Shown: piece after piece, positions 1 through 7,470 of the stretch
How positions within the stretch are numbered: position 1 is the first letter of the stretch
How the letters are laid out: the number at the start of each line of letters is the position of its first letter
NCBI RefSeq assembly: GCF_018835585.1
Contig: NZ_JAHGVE010000004.1
Span: 124,001-188,000, forward strand
Origin: Pelorhabdus rhamnosifermentans
GTDB lineage: Bacteria > Bacillota > Negativicutes > UMGS1260
DNA length: 64,000 nucleotides
Direction of reading: 5' to 3'
Position numbers and translations under genes: made by a program
The notes under the pieces: generated by a model
Databases searched by the model: none
Seen by the model: the letters and a program-made list of their open reading frames with translations, nothing else
What the model was told of the DNA's origin: nothing

Positions 1-1
1 T

Positions 2-145
2 GCCCAACAAACCTTGAAAGAAGTCGTGGAAACAATCCTTCGAGCAGAATGTCCTGAGATTCAAGGTGTTGTACCTGTTTTTGAAGTAATCGACGAATTG
101 ATTCAGCAGGCCTTGGAGATTTTAAGACAGGGGAAACCTTCGTAG
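2..145 (+). CDS. NifU/Nfu-like C-terminal fragment (5' end outside window)
   Basis: The first 47 codons form the end of a reading frame entering from the left edge and stopping at 143-145. The motif TLKEVVETILRAECPEIQGV matches the segment that follows the CxxC of Nfu domains (E. coli NfuA has TLKEGIEKQL...PELKGV). That suggests an iron-sulfur cluster carrier or scaffold. The cysteine pair would lie just outside the window and cannot be checked. About 24 residues follow the match (VFEVIDELIQQALEILRQ), more than a minimal Nfu domain needs. A terminator follows. Confidence 0.5.
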   Translation, partial: AQQTLKEVVETILRAECPEIQGVVPVFEVIDELIQQALEILRQGKPS

Positions 146-186
146 TATGAATAAAGGTTGATGAAAGCGGAGTGTTTCTAAAATAG

Positions 187-230
187 GAGGACCTGACAGT
201 GACATGATTGATACTGTCAGGTCCTCTATT
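187..230 (+). terminator. Intrinsic terminator after the Nfu-like gene
   Basis: A 14-bp perfect stem (187-200 with 213-226) has a 12-nt loop and is followed by a short U-containing tail. It separates the Nfu-like gene from the cobalamin riboswitch region. Confidence 0.7.
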
Positions 231-317
231 GTATAAAAAATTTATTGAGCTTCTTTGTTTCATTGGTCAGAAATTTATTTTGCCTGAAAGTGTTTAGACG
301 AAAATACACAGATTTAT

Positions 318-346
318 TTGACTTGCTCTTTGATATATGCTATTTT
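318..346 (+). promoter_or_regulatory. Promoter of cobalamin riboswitch 1
   Basis: TTGACT (318-323), a 17-bp spacer, and TATTTT (341-346) with an upstream TGC extended -10. Most of the other riboswitch promoters here have the same TTGA..-N17-TGnTAnnnT architecture. Confidence 0.65.
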
Positions 347-375
347 AAAATCATAAGCAACAATGTGAAAACTTC

Positions 376-583
376 ATATAGATGGAAATAGGTGCCCTTT
401 AGGGGCTTAATAGGGAAGTCCGGTGAAATACCGGCGCGGTCCCGCCACTGTAATGGGAAGCAAACCAAAAAATGCCACTGAGACGCTAATGTCTTGGGAA
501 GGTTTGGGAATGCGATGATCCAGAGCCAGGAGAACTGCCTATTTAACAGTCACCGTTTGACCTGCGAGAGATGGGAAGGGGAT
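376..583 (+). promoter_or_regulatory. Cobalamin riboswitch 1 (upstream of cbiZ)
   Basis: Conserved cobalamin aptamer blocks appear in order: AGGTGCC at 390, TTAATAGGGAA, CGGTCCCGCCACTGTA, and the B12 box AGCCAGGAGAACTGCCT near 524-540, then a GGGAAGGGG closing segment. It is followed by two hairpin terminators and then cbiZ, so cobalamin should repress cbiZ by premature termination. Confidence 0.95.
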
Positions 584-600
584 TAGTAGAGCGCTTTTTC

Positions 601-676
601 TTCCCGACTATTTTAGTCGGGATTTTCTATTTTGTCCAGAGACTTTTCTAGCTGATCAGGAAGTCTTTTTATTTTG
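601..676 (+). terminator. Two consecutive hairpins, expression platform of riboswitch 1
   Basis: Hairpin one is CCCGACTA/TAGTCGGG (603-610 with 614-621) and is followed by a U-rich run. Hairpin two pairs AGACTT with AAGTCT (640-645 with 661-666) and is followed by TTTTTATTTT. A near-identical pair follows riboswitch 5 (35332-35404), so the two loci share ancestry. Confidence 0.75.
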
Positions 677-709
677 AGTAAAATTAGTGTCGAAAAGAGG
701 TGTAAAATA

Positions 710-1603
710 ATGAAAAATCAGTTGCTTAAAACGGGTGGACTGTTTATTGAGACGAAGCATTCATTGATTTGCCAGTTTCCAGAGCCACGTCTTGTTTTGA
801 GTACATCCAGTTACAATGGCGGTTTTCTTATGGCAGATGCTATTTTTAATCATTGTATCAGTCGTGTCCAAGCAGACTTTGATACGGAACATTCTTCATT
901 TGTTAGTTCATTTGAAGAAGCATCTAATGATTTGTTGAATTTTGCTGTTATGAATGGTTTTAACTGTGAACGCATTACAGGTTTACTTTCGAATACAAAG
1001 GTTGATCGTCATGGCTATAGTGCATTTTATTTTCAAGATACGCTGATTGAAGTCATTGCAACAGCAGTAATCGGGACGAATGCGATGAGGGCAGGGGAGC
1101 ATGGCGAGGATAGTAATCGTGATTGTGCGTTTAATGATGCTATCAATCTGTTAGTCTTAACGAATGCGCAGATAGCAGAGGGGAATATGGTTAAAGCCTT
1201 GTTAACCATTACGGAAGCCAAAAGTGCAGCACTTCAGGAACTGGCTGTGATTAATTCTTGTACATTAAGTCCGGCTACGGGTACTGGAGCAGATGGGATT
1301 ATTTTTGCTACCAATCCAACGGCTAAAGTATTTTGTAATGATGTAGGGACCCAGTCGTTGTTTGGCGAAGCTTTGGCTTGTGCAGTGAAAACGGCATTGA
1401 AAGAATCACTAGCTATGGAAAGCAAAATTATTCCCTGGCGTCAAAGTCGAGCGGAAGAACGGCTGTGGCGGTTAGGAATGGATGAAATTTGTAGTGCCGA
1501 TTTACCTTTTTCAACGGCTAAAGCACAGGTTATTTTGATTTTTTGTCAGGCTGTATGGCAGGAATATTGTTGGGGGCTACTCGGGATTGATGGACTTTAT
1601 TAA
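710..1603 (+). CDS. cbiZ: Adenosylcobinamide amidohydrolase CbiZ
   Basis: A 297-residue CbiZ-family protein. CbiZ hydrolyses the amide between the corrin ring and the aminopropanol arm of adenosylcobinamide or pseudo-cobalamin, giving adenosylcobyric acid for salvage and remodelling. Family motifs seen are LSTSSYNGG, GLLSNTKVDRHGYS, a TEAKSAALQEL block and SPATGTGADGIIFATN. The start is the ATG at 710, preceded by AAGAGGTG; an in-frame TTG at 674 lies inside the terminator region and is unlikely. It stands alone behind cobalamin riboswitch 1 and its two terminators, as expected for a salvage gene switched off when cobalamin is plentiful. No signal peptide is visible, so it is probably cytoplasmic. 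Confidence 0.87.
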   Translation: MKNQLLKTGGLFIETKHSLICQFPEPRLVLSTSSYNGGFLMADAIFNHCISRVQADFDTEHSSFVSSFEEASNDLLNFAVMNGFNCERITGLLSNTKVDRHGYSAFYFQDTLIEVIATAVIGTNAMRAGEHGEDSNRDCAFNDAINLLVLTNAQIAEGNMVKALLTITEAKSAALQELAVINSCTLSPATGTGADGIIFATNPTAKVFCNDVGTQSLFGEALACAVKTALKESLAMESKIIPWRQSRAEERLWRLGMDEICSADLPFSTAKAQVILIFCQAVWQEYCWGLLGIDGLY

Positions 1604-1752
1604 TTATTTTCATTGCTTGAAAGTCCCGTTTTTCAACCAGGCGGAATGAAATTATGTGCTGCTTTGCGTCAAAAAATAGCTGCAGTAAATTGCACTGAGG
1701 GTAAGTTGAACTGGAATATGATTAGCGAGTTATGAGGATTGAATGGATTTAT

Positions 1753-1790
1753 TTGACTTATTTGACTTATTTGCAGGGACATGTTATAGT
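1753..1790 (+). promoter_or_regulatory. Promoter of cobalamin riboswitch 2
   Basis: Two TTGACT hexamers (1753-1758 and 1762-1767) lie 9 bp apart. The second is 17 bp from TATAGT (1785-1790), which has a TG extension. The sequence closely resembles the promoter of riboswitch 8 (47172-47200). Confidence 0.65.
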
Positions 1791-1821
1791 GAATACATAG
1801 TTTTTAGCATTCGAAAAACTT

Positions 1822-2031
1822 TATATGTTTGAGATAGGTGCCCTTAGGGGCTTAATAGGGAAGTTCGGTGAAATACCGACGCGGTCCCGCCACTGTAATG
1901 GGAAGCAAGCTCAAGAAATGCCACTGAGACGCTAAAGTCTTGGGAAGGTTTGAGCGCGTGATGATCCAGAGCCAGGAGAACTGCCTATCTAGCAATCACC
2001 ATTTTTACCCACGAGCGATGGGGAGGGGATT
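1822..2031 (+). promoter_or_regulatory. Cobalamin riboswitch 2 (no gene directly downstream)
   Basis: A full set of aptamer blocks: AGGTGCC at 1836, CGGTCCCGCCACTGTA, the B12 box near 1969-1986, and a final GATGGGGAGGGGA. No coding region lies between it and riboswitch 3. A terminator and a three-hairpin element (2081-2196) follow instead. Promoter, aptamer and element together are duplicated at 47172-47630 ahead of the exported cbiK, so this may be an older cbiK leader that was displaced when riboswitch 3 arrived. Confidence 0.95.
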
Positions 2032-2048
2032 TAAGAAGAAATCAATCC

Positions 2049-2079
2049 TTCCTGGCTGTGAGTGGCCGGGATTTTTTTG
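2049..2079 (+). terminator. Terminator of riboswitch 2
   Basis: CCTGGC/GCCGGG stem (2051-2056 with 2065-2070, one G-U pair) followed by a run of seven T. Confidence 0.75.
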
Positions 2080-2080
2080 T

Positions 2081-2196
2081 TGTCAAACCTTTTCCTTGCC
2101 TTGGCAAGGAGTCATTAGATAGTTCCAATTATTTTGTTTCCATCGTTGCGCCTAGACACCGCAACTGATGCCCCTCCTCCGGGGGCTTTCTTTTTG
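2081..2196 (+). repeat. Three-hairpin RNA-like element, copy A
   Basis: Begins TGTCAAACCTTTTCC. It contains the hairpin TCCTTGCC/GGCAAGGA (2093-2110), a conserved GTCATTAGA, the hairpin GTTGCG/CGCAAC (2145-2150 with 2160-2165) and a GCCCC/GGGGC terminator followed by TTTCTTTTT. Copy B at 47517-47630 keeps all three stems, with base changes in the third that preserve pairing. Both copies sit between a cobalamin riboswitch and a cbiK-family gene. I do not recognise it as a named riboswitch class. Confidence 0.6.
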
Positions 2197-2263
2197 AAAT
2201 TTAATTTTTCGACTGACCTTTTGATGGGAATTTTTATTTTCATTAAACGAAGATTTCATGTGT

Positions 2264-2292
2264 TTGACTTATTTGGAAAAATGTGCTATGTT
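2264..2292 (+). promoter_or_regulatory. Promoter of cobalamin riboswitch 3
   Basis: TTGACT (2264-2269), a 17-bp spacer, and TATGTT (2287-2292) with a TGC extended -10. Confidence 0.65.
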
Positions 2293-2310
2293 TTAATTAT
2301 TAGAAAACTT

Positions 2311-2516
2311 CATATGTTTGAGATAGGTGCCCGCAAGGGCTTAATAGGGAAGTTCGGTGAAATACCGACGCGGTCCCGCCACTGTAATGAGGAGCAAACC
2401 CAAGTATACCACTGAGACAATTGTTTTGGGAAGGTTGGGCGAGCAATGATCCAGAGCCAGGAGAACTGCCTGTTTAGCAATCACCATTTTTACCCACGAG
2501 CGATGGGGAGGGGGTT
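2311..2516 (+). promoter_or_regulatory. Cobalamin riboswitch 3 (leader of the TonB/ECF operon)
   Basis: AGGTGCC at 2325, CGGTCCCGCCACTGTA, the B12 box at about 2451-2471, and terminal GATGGGGAGGGGG. It has its own promoter and two terminators before the CbiK paralogue, and it probably governs the whole run to 13471. Confidence 0.95.
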
Positions 2517-2534
2517 ACATAAGAAATCAATCCT

Positions 2535-2618
2535 TCCCGACTATAGTTATATGGTCGGGATTTTTATTTTTTGATTTTCCTTATAAAAAAACTTCCTTTA
2601 TTGCGGGAAGTTTTTTTT
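2535..2618 (+). terminator. Two consecutive terminators after riboswitch 3
   Basis: First: TCCCGAC/GTCGGGA (2535-2541 with 2554-2560) then a 12-nt T-rich run. Second: AAACTTCC/GGAAGTTT (2589-2596 with 2606-2613) then T-rich sequence. The second ends 33 nt before the coding start. Confidence 0.8.
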
Positions 2619-2650
2619 ATTGTCGAATTTTTGGAGGATTGGAGGATATC

Positions 2651-3493
2651 ATGTTACAGCAAAAAGCAATTTTAGTTGTCAGTTCTGGTACGATTTATCG
2701 TGAGGCATTACAATCCAGTATTGAAAGTATAGAAAATAAAATACGTGAAGCTTTTCCTGACTATGAAGTGCGTCGGGCTTTTACTTCGCGCAAAGTGATA
2801 AAAACATGGGAAGAAAGAAACGGCATTCATGTGGATACGGAACAAGAAGCACTGGAACGGCTTCAGACTGAAAAATATAAAGAAGTCTTGATTCAGCCAT
2901 TACATCTTGTTGTAGGTGAAGAATATGAAAAAATCAAATGGATAGTTTCTCATTACGTACATGCTAAACTCAAAGTATTTGAGCATGTGGCGATTGGTCG
3001 TCCTCTGCTTTATTATATGGGGCTAAATGGCAAATCAGATGATTATCTTAATGCGATTCAGGCGCTTAAAAAGCAACTGCCGCCACTTGGAAGAGAGGAG
3101 GCTGTTGTCTTGGTAGGGCATAGCAAAATTCATCCGGTTAATACAGCTTATGCTGCTTTACAACTTAAAATGGAAGAAACCGGGTGGAAGCACGTTTTTA
3201 TTTATACAATAGAAGGCTTTCCCGAACTGCATCATGTGATTGCCAAATTAAAAAAGGCCCGTATAAAAAAAGTGATGTTAATGCCTTTTCTATTAATGGC
3301 GGATGAACAAGTGGAACATGCTTTGGCGAGTCATGACGATTCTTCAGTCAAATCGCAATTAAGTAAAGCCGGTTTTGAAGTTGCCACTTATCTTCACGGA
3401 CTAGGCGAAAATGAAGCGATTCAGCAGCTTTATGTTCAGCATCTACTTGATTTGATGTGTCCAATTGATCGCTCCAAAGATTGTAAACATTAA
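2651..3493 (+). CDS. CbiK-family cobaltochelatase paralogue with altered metal site
   Basis: A 280-residue cytoplasmic member of the CbiK family, which inserts Co(II) into sirohydrochlorin in the anaerobic B12 pathway. Family landmarks are VVSSGT near the N terminus, GHSKIHPVNTAY, YTIEGFPE, LMPFLLMAD and HGLGENEAI near the C terminus. Compared with the exported paralogue at 47728 (DHGTPHPSN and VAGDHANNDMAG), the second metal-binding segment reads MADEQVEHALAS, so the His of the DHAxND motif is replaced by Gln. The first His and the IEG glutamate are kept. The protein may be non-chelating, a cobalt handler, or specific for something else. Start ATG 2651 follows GGAGGAT; an upstream in-frame TTG is disfavoured. 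It is the first gene behind riboswitch 3. Confidence 0.8.
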   Translation: MLQQKAILVVSSGTIYREALQSSIESIENKIREAFPDYEVRRAFTSRKVIKTWEERNGIHVDTEQEALERLQTEKYKEVLIQPLHLVVGEEYEKIKWIVSHYVHAKLKVFEHVAIGRPLLYYMGLNGKSDDYLNAIQALKKQLPPLGREEAVVLVGHSKIHPVNTAYAALQLKMEETGWKHVFIYTIEGFPELHHVIAKLKKARIKKVMLMPFLLMADEQVEHALASHDDSSVKSQLSKAGFEVATYLHGLGENEAIQQLYVQHLLDLMCPIDRSKDCKH

Positions 3494-3560
3494 TGGATAA
3501 GAACGTTTTGTATTACATTACCTAAGGTTTGCTCAAGTTACAGGAGGGCGCAGACAATGA

Positions 3561-3791
<231 letters not shown>

Positions 3792-3817
3792 GTATATTCT
3801 TTATTGGAGGAGAAAAC

Positions 3818-4453
3818 ATGGAGTCTATTACACAAAGTTTTGCCGTTTTTCAAAAAGGCGGTTTTGCAATGTATCTGATTTTATTTTGTTCTTTTGCCGT
3901 GATTGGCATCGCAGTGGAACGGTTTTTCTATTATCGGGAAATGAAACCAAAGCAAGACGGATTTATTGACAAAATAACACCCCTGATTGAAGGACACGAC
4001 TGGGAAGCAGCATTAAACGCTTGTTTTCAGACAGGTGGAGTTGTAGCAAATGTAACTGCCAAAGGAATCAGGTATTTTGAACAGGAATTGGCGGCTTATG
4101 AAACAGTACTTGAAGGTGAAGTAGCGCTTGCAGTAGCCAAATTAAGTGAAAACTTAAATCATTTGGAATCCATTGTTACGGTTGCACCTCTGTTGGGATT
4201 GTTGGGAACGGTTCTCGGGATGATCGGTTCATTTAGTGTGTTAAATATTAAGAGTGGTCAGCCCCTGGCAATCACCGGCGGTGTAGGAGAAGCGCTCGTT
4301 GCGACGGCTTCCGGCCTTTGTGTCGCCATTTTATCCATGGCTGTGTATAGTTATTTTACTCATCGACTGGATCGAATCATTACCGATTTAGAACAAGTCT
4401 GCGTTTTGCTTGTAGCGCAGTTAAAACAGGAGAAAAACCATGAACATCAGTAA
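3818..4453 (+). CDS. exbB: ExbB/TolQ-type proton channel subunit
   Basis: A 211-residue MotA/TolQ/ExbB family inner-membrane protein. A membrane segment lies near residues 17-35, a cytoplasmic loop follows, and the conserved block VAPLLGLLGTVLGMIGSF (about 127-144) continues into ITGGVGEALVATASGLCVAI and the last helix. With ExbD it uses the proton gradient to energise TonB. GGAGGAGA precedes the ATG, and the 3' end overlaps exbD by 14 bp, indicating translational coupling. It lies in the operon behind riboswitch 3, so the energy module appears dedicated to corrinoid or cobalt uptake. Confidence 0.92.
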   Translation: MESITQSFAVFQKGGFAMYLILFCSFAVIGIAVERFFYYREMKPKQDGFIDKITPLIEGHDWEAALNACFQTGGVVANVTAKGIRYFEQELAAYETVLEGEVALAVAKLSENLNHLESIVTVAPLLGLLGTVLGMIGSFSVLNIKSGQPLAITGGVGEALVATASGLCVAILSMAVYSYFTHRLDRIITDLEQVCVLLVAQLKQEKNHEHQ

Positions 4454-4853
4454 GCTTCGCCGGAAACGGCAGCCAAAACTTATGATTATTCCTATGATTG
4501 ATATCATTTTTTTTCTATTGGTTTTTTTTATGATGAGTACGTTATACATGGTGGAGCAACAGCAGCTCATTCCGGTGCATTTGCCACAAGCGCAGTCGGC
4601 GCAAAATGAAAGACCCCATAGCATTGCGATTACGGTGACAGCGGAAGGAAAAATTTTATTTGATAAAGAGGAAATCTCCCTGGAATTGCTGGAAAAACGG
4701 ACGCAAGTTGAATTGTATAAGCAAAACGATATTGTATTTATTCTACGCTCAGACAAGCAAGTGGAATATGGTAAAGTAGTGGCGGCTTTGGATGAATTGA
4801 AATTAGCTGGAGCGCAGCGCATTTCAATCGCAACAGAAAGAAAGGAGAAATAG
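4440..4853 (+). CDS. exbD: ExbD/TolR-type subunit
   Basis: 137 residues with a single N-terminal membrane helix. It carries the essential Asp in PMIDIIFFLLVFFMMST (Asp at about residue 21) and a periplasmic domain of ExbD/TolR type. It overlaps exbB and ends 5 bp before tonB. It forms the ion-conducting complex with ExbB. Confidence 0.92.
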   Translation: MNISKLRRKRQPKLMIIPMIDIIFFLLVFFMMSTLYMVEQQQLIPVHLPQAQSAQNERPHSIAITVTAEGKILFDKEEISLELLEKRTQVELYKQNDIVFILRSDKQVEYGKVVAALDELKLAGAQRISIATERKEK

Positions 4854-4858
4854 CGACG

Positions 4859-5608
4859 ATGGCAAAGAGCAAACGCTGGCGGGCGATGCTTGTATCTTTT
4901 GTGGTTCATGCCGTGGTATTAACCAGTGTCGGTTGGATTGCATCCCGTGCCCTGGTTCAGCCAGAGGCGATCGAGCAGTATGTGGAATTGGATTTATCGC
5001 AGCAAGACGATCCGCTTGCAGAAAGTCAAGATAGTTCACCTGCCGGTAAAGCAGCAGAAGTGGCGCCAATTGCTACACCTCACCCGGCAGCACCTGCCTC
5101 TTCTGAAGTTCCCAGTGTCGTGGCGGCAACCAATAGCATGTCTGTACTTTCGGCCGAAGTGTCGACGAATGTCAGTGAATCTGGCGGGGGAGGTGTAGGT
5201 CAGAGCAGCGGGGGTTCAGGTCAGGGCAGTGGATCAGGCGGAGGCAACGGAGTGGGAAGTGGTTCAGGAAGTGGCGGCTTAGGCAGCGGAACCGGCTCCG
5301 GAAATGGTGGCTCAGGCAGGGGAGCAGGGGGATATACGCATCCTGGAATTTTGTCACAAGTCACTCCAACGTATCCCGAAAGTGCCCGGCGGCAGGGAGT
5401 GCAAGGTACAGTACTGCTTAAAATACAAATACTCGCCAGTGGGCGTCCGGGATTTGTTTCAGTATATCGTTCAAGTGGCGACGACAGCTTGGATGATGCT
5501 GCAGTGGAGGCAGTGCAGCAGTGGCGGTTTATTCCGGCAGAAGACAGAAGTACGGGTGAAGCCATTACCTGCGTTACAACGCTGCCGGTCGTATTCCGAT
5601 TAGATTAA
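4859..5608 (+). CDS. tonB: TonB with a Gly/Ser-rich linker
   Basis: 249 residues: a short cytoplasmic start, a membrane helix with the conserved His (SFVVHAVVLTSVGW), an acidic/Ala-Pro stretch, a Gly/Ser repeat region at about residues 109-158, and a C-terminal TonB domain (YPESARRQGVQGTVLLKI ... VQQWRFIPA). Canonical TonB spans the periplasm with a Pro-rich, Glu-Pro/Lys-Pro region. Here the spacer is almost purely Gly and Ser, which should be more flexible and less extended. It is the last gene of the exbB-exbD-tonB set and probably energises the receptors in this window. Confidence 0.9.
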   Translation: MAKSKRWRAMLVSFVVHAVVLTSVGWIASRALVQPEAIEQYVELDLSQQDDPLAESQDSSPAGKAAEVAPIATPHPAAPASSEVPSVVAATNSMSVLSAEVSTNVSESGGGGVGQSSGGSGQGSGSGGGNGVGSGSGSGGLGSGTGSGNGGSGRGAGGYTHPGILSQVTPTYPESARRQGVQGTVLLKIQILASGRPGFVSVYRSSGDDSLDDAAVEAVQQWRFIPAEDRSTGEAITCVTTLPVVFRLD

Positions 5609-5774
5609 ACATTGACAATTTATTTGATCGCAGGGATATTACAACAAATGACAAAGTTACTGCAACAGCACCGGCTTACTATGTTATGCCACGCTCTTTC
5701 CATCTGACATATAGGTCAAAGTTTTAGTACATGATAGTTGCTGTTTTGATACGAATAATAGGAGAAAGTGAATA

Positions 5775-7466
5775 GTGCGACACATGTTTTTGATGAAGGT
5801 AAACAAAGGACTAATCAAATATTTGATTTGGGGCTGTAGTGCCATTTTCCTGTTCTTTTTTTCCATGTCAAACGGTTTTGCACAAGAAAGTGAAATTTCG
5901 CTGTCCTGTCAAATTCCTTATTATTTGGGAAAAGAAAAAGAATCTGTCATACCAGGTGAACAGATTCAAGCATTTTTTAATGTTGAAAATTTAGGACTGC
6001 AGGATAAGCAGCTTACAGCTTCTATTGAATTACCGGCAGGCTTTTTACCTATTCACCCGCAGCAAAATTGGCAAGTCATGAATCAAGGGGAGCTATGCCA
6101 GCTTCAGCGTCAAATCAATTTGTCCGGCGGTTATAGCCAATGGTTTGATTTGATTCCGCTTAAAGTGAACGACGATGTAGTACCAGGCAACTATCCCGTC
6201 CTGATTCGGGCTGGTGATCAAGTTCAGCGTCTGGTGATCGCAGTTTCCGGTACCAGGGAAATTCCGGCAGATACGGCCTTTACCATTGATTCTGTCGTGT
6301 TACCGCTGGACAAAGATGGTAAGACAGATGATCGATTGAATCGCAGTACCATTGTATTAAGGGATCGACGCTGGGATTATTATAAAAATGTGTTACAAGG
6401 TAAAGGAGCGACCAATCAGGAAATGGAGGCCATTCACCCTGTTACGCATATGGGACTGGATCTAACAAATCCGGCGGGGCAACAAAAACTGATTGTTATT
6501 ACCACGATGTTGCTTGATGCCTACACGCATGAACCGATACCTGGTTTGTTTACACCAAGTACGACAGGAGAAAATGCTGAGGCCGGAGCGTTGGGCGGTC
6601 ATGAGAACAGCTTGGTTGCTTTTGCCGCTTTAACGGGTGAAGCGAAACAAAGAATTCGTCTGCCTGTTTATGCCGATGAACAGTTATTTGGCAGTGGCGG
6701 CAATTATTTATTACAGGTGACAATCGCGGATGAAATGGATTCAACTGTAATAAAAGAAATTCCAATTAAGATTATTAAGCAGGATAGCCGAGCGGCTGGT
6801 GTGGTTTGCTTTGCAGTGATTTTATTAGCCGGCGGACTTTTCTTTGCGGCTTGTCGATTCCAACGTATTCTTCGGACTTTTAGGACGCGCTGGTTGGTAA
6901 CGATTGCTTTGTTTGGTGCGGCGGCTTTTGCCGTTGTGAATGTGCCTTCTACCTTGTTTGGTGAACTTTTTCATATTTTACTTGGTCCATTTGGTTTTGT
7001 AATCAGCGGGCTATTTAGCAGTGTTTTTCTCTATATGATTGTTATGTCGCTGGTTATTTTAATTCCTTATACCGGTGTGATTGCCCTTATATCCATTATT
7101 CGCATGTTACTTGGTATGTTGGCATTTGGACAGTTTTCGCCGATCACTTTTTTGTCCTATGGGATTCATGCTTTGTTTCTGGAAAGCTTTCTCTATGGGA
7201 GTGGGATGTACCGGTATTTACAGTCGCAACAGACAGGCGATAAGATTCCGGTGCCCAAAATGGCCCTATTGGCATTTATTTGTGCGGCAGCTGATTGTTT
7301 ATCAATTTATGTATCCCTTCAGTCGATGTCTGTACTCTATCGTATGTATTATGCGGATTGGTATATTGAATTGATTTTACTTGTTAACGGACTTGTCTAT
7401 ACGGCAATCGGAGCGTTTTGCGGCGTTTTGTTAGGCAAGCGATTGTCGAAAGTCGGGGGGGACTAA
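5775..7466 (+). CDS. Membrane protein with large extracytoplasmic domain, candidate ECF substrate-binding (S) component
   Basis: 563 residues. An N-terminal membrane segment or signal (about 12-37, ending near FAQ) is followed by roughly 300 extracytoplasmic residues with Ig-like beta character (VIPGEQIQAFFNVENLGLQDKQL resembles alpha-galactosidase NEW3-type domains). Six or more hydrophobic segments follow from about residue 340 to the end, including a small-residue-rich last helix (GAFCGVLLGKRLSK). It is immediately upstream of the EcfA-type ATPase (4 bp gap) and EcfT, the place where an S component is expected. Known S components are about 180-200 residues, so the front domain would be an added lid or capture domain. 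Start: GTG 5775 after AGGAGA; ATG 5784 is possible. The substrate is unproven, but corrinoid or cobalt is likely from context. Confidence 0.55.
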   Translation: MRHMFLMKVNKGLIKYLIWGCSAIFLFFFSMSNGFAQESEISLSCQIPYYLGKEKESVIPGEQIQAFFNVENLGLQDKQLTASIELPAGFLPIHPQQNWQVMNQGELCQLQRQINLSGGYSQWFDLIPLKVNDDVVPGNYPVLIRAGDQVQRLVIAVSGTREIPADTAFTIDSVVLPLDKDGKTDDRLNRSTIVLRDRRWDYYKNVLQGKGATNQEMEAIHPVTHMGLDLTNPAGQQKLIVITTMLLDAYTHEPIPGLFTPSTTGENAEAGALGGHENSLVAFAALTGEAKQRIRLPVYADEQLFGSGGNYLLQVTIADEMDSTVIKEIPIKIIKQDSRAAGVVCFAVILLAGGLFFAACRFQRILRTFRTRWLVTIALFGAAAFAVVNVPSTLFGELFHILLGPFGFVISGLFSSVFLYMIVMSLVILIPYTGVIALISIIRMLLGMLAFGQFSPITFLSYGIHALFLESFLYGSGMYRYLQSQQTGDKIPVPKMALLAFICAAADCLSIYVSLQSMSVLYRMYYADWYIELILLVNGLVYTAIGAFCGVLLGKRLSKVGGD

Positions 7467-7470
7467 CTTT

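Noticed and set aside
1940-2415. Open frames running through riboswitches 2 and 3
   Set aside because: They overlap conserved aptamer blocks and terminators and have no ribosome sites. They are structural-RNA shadows.
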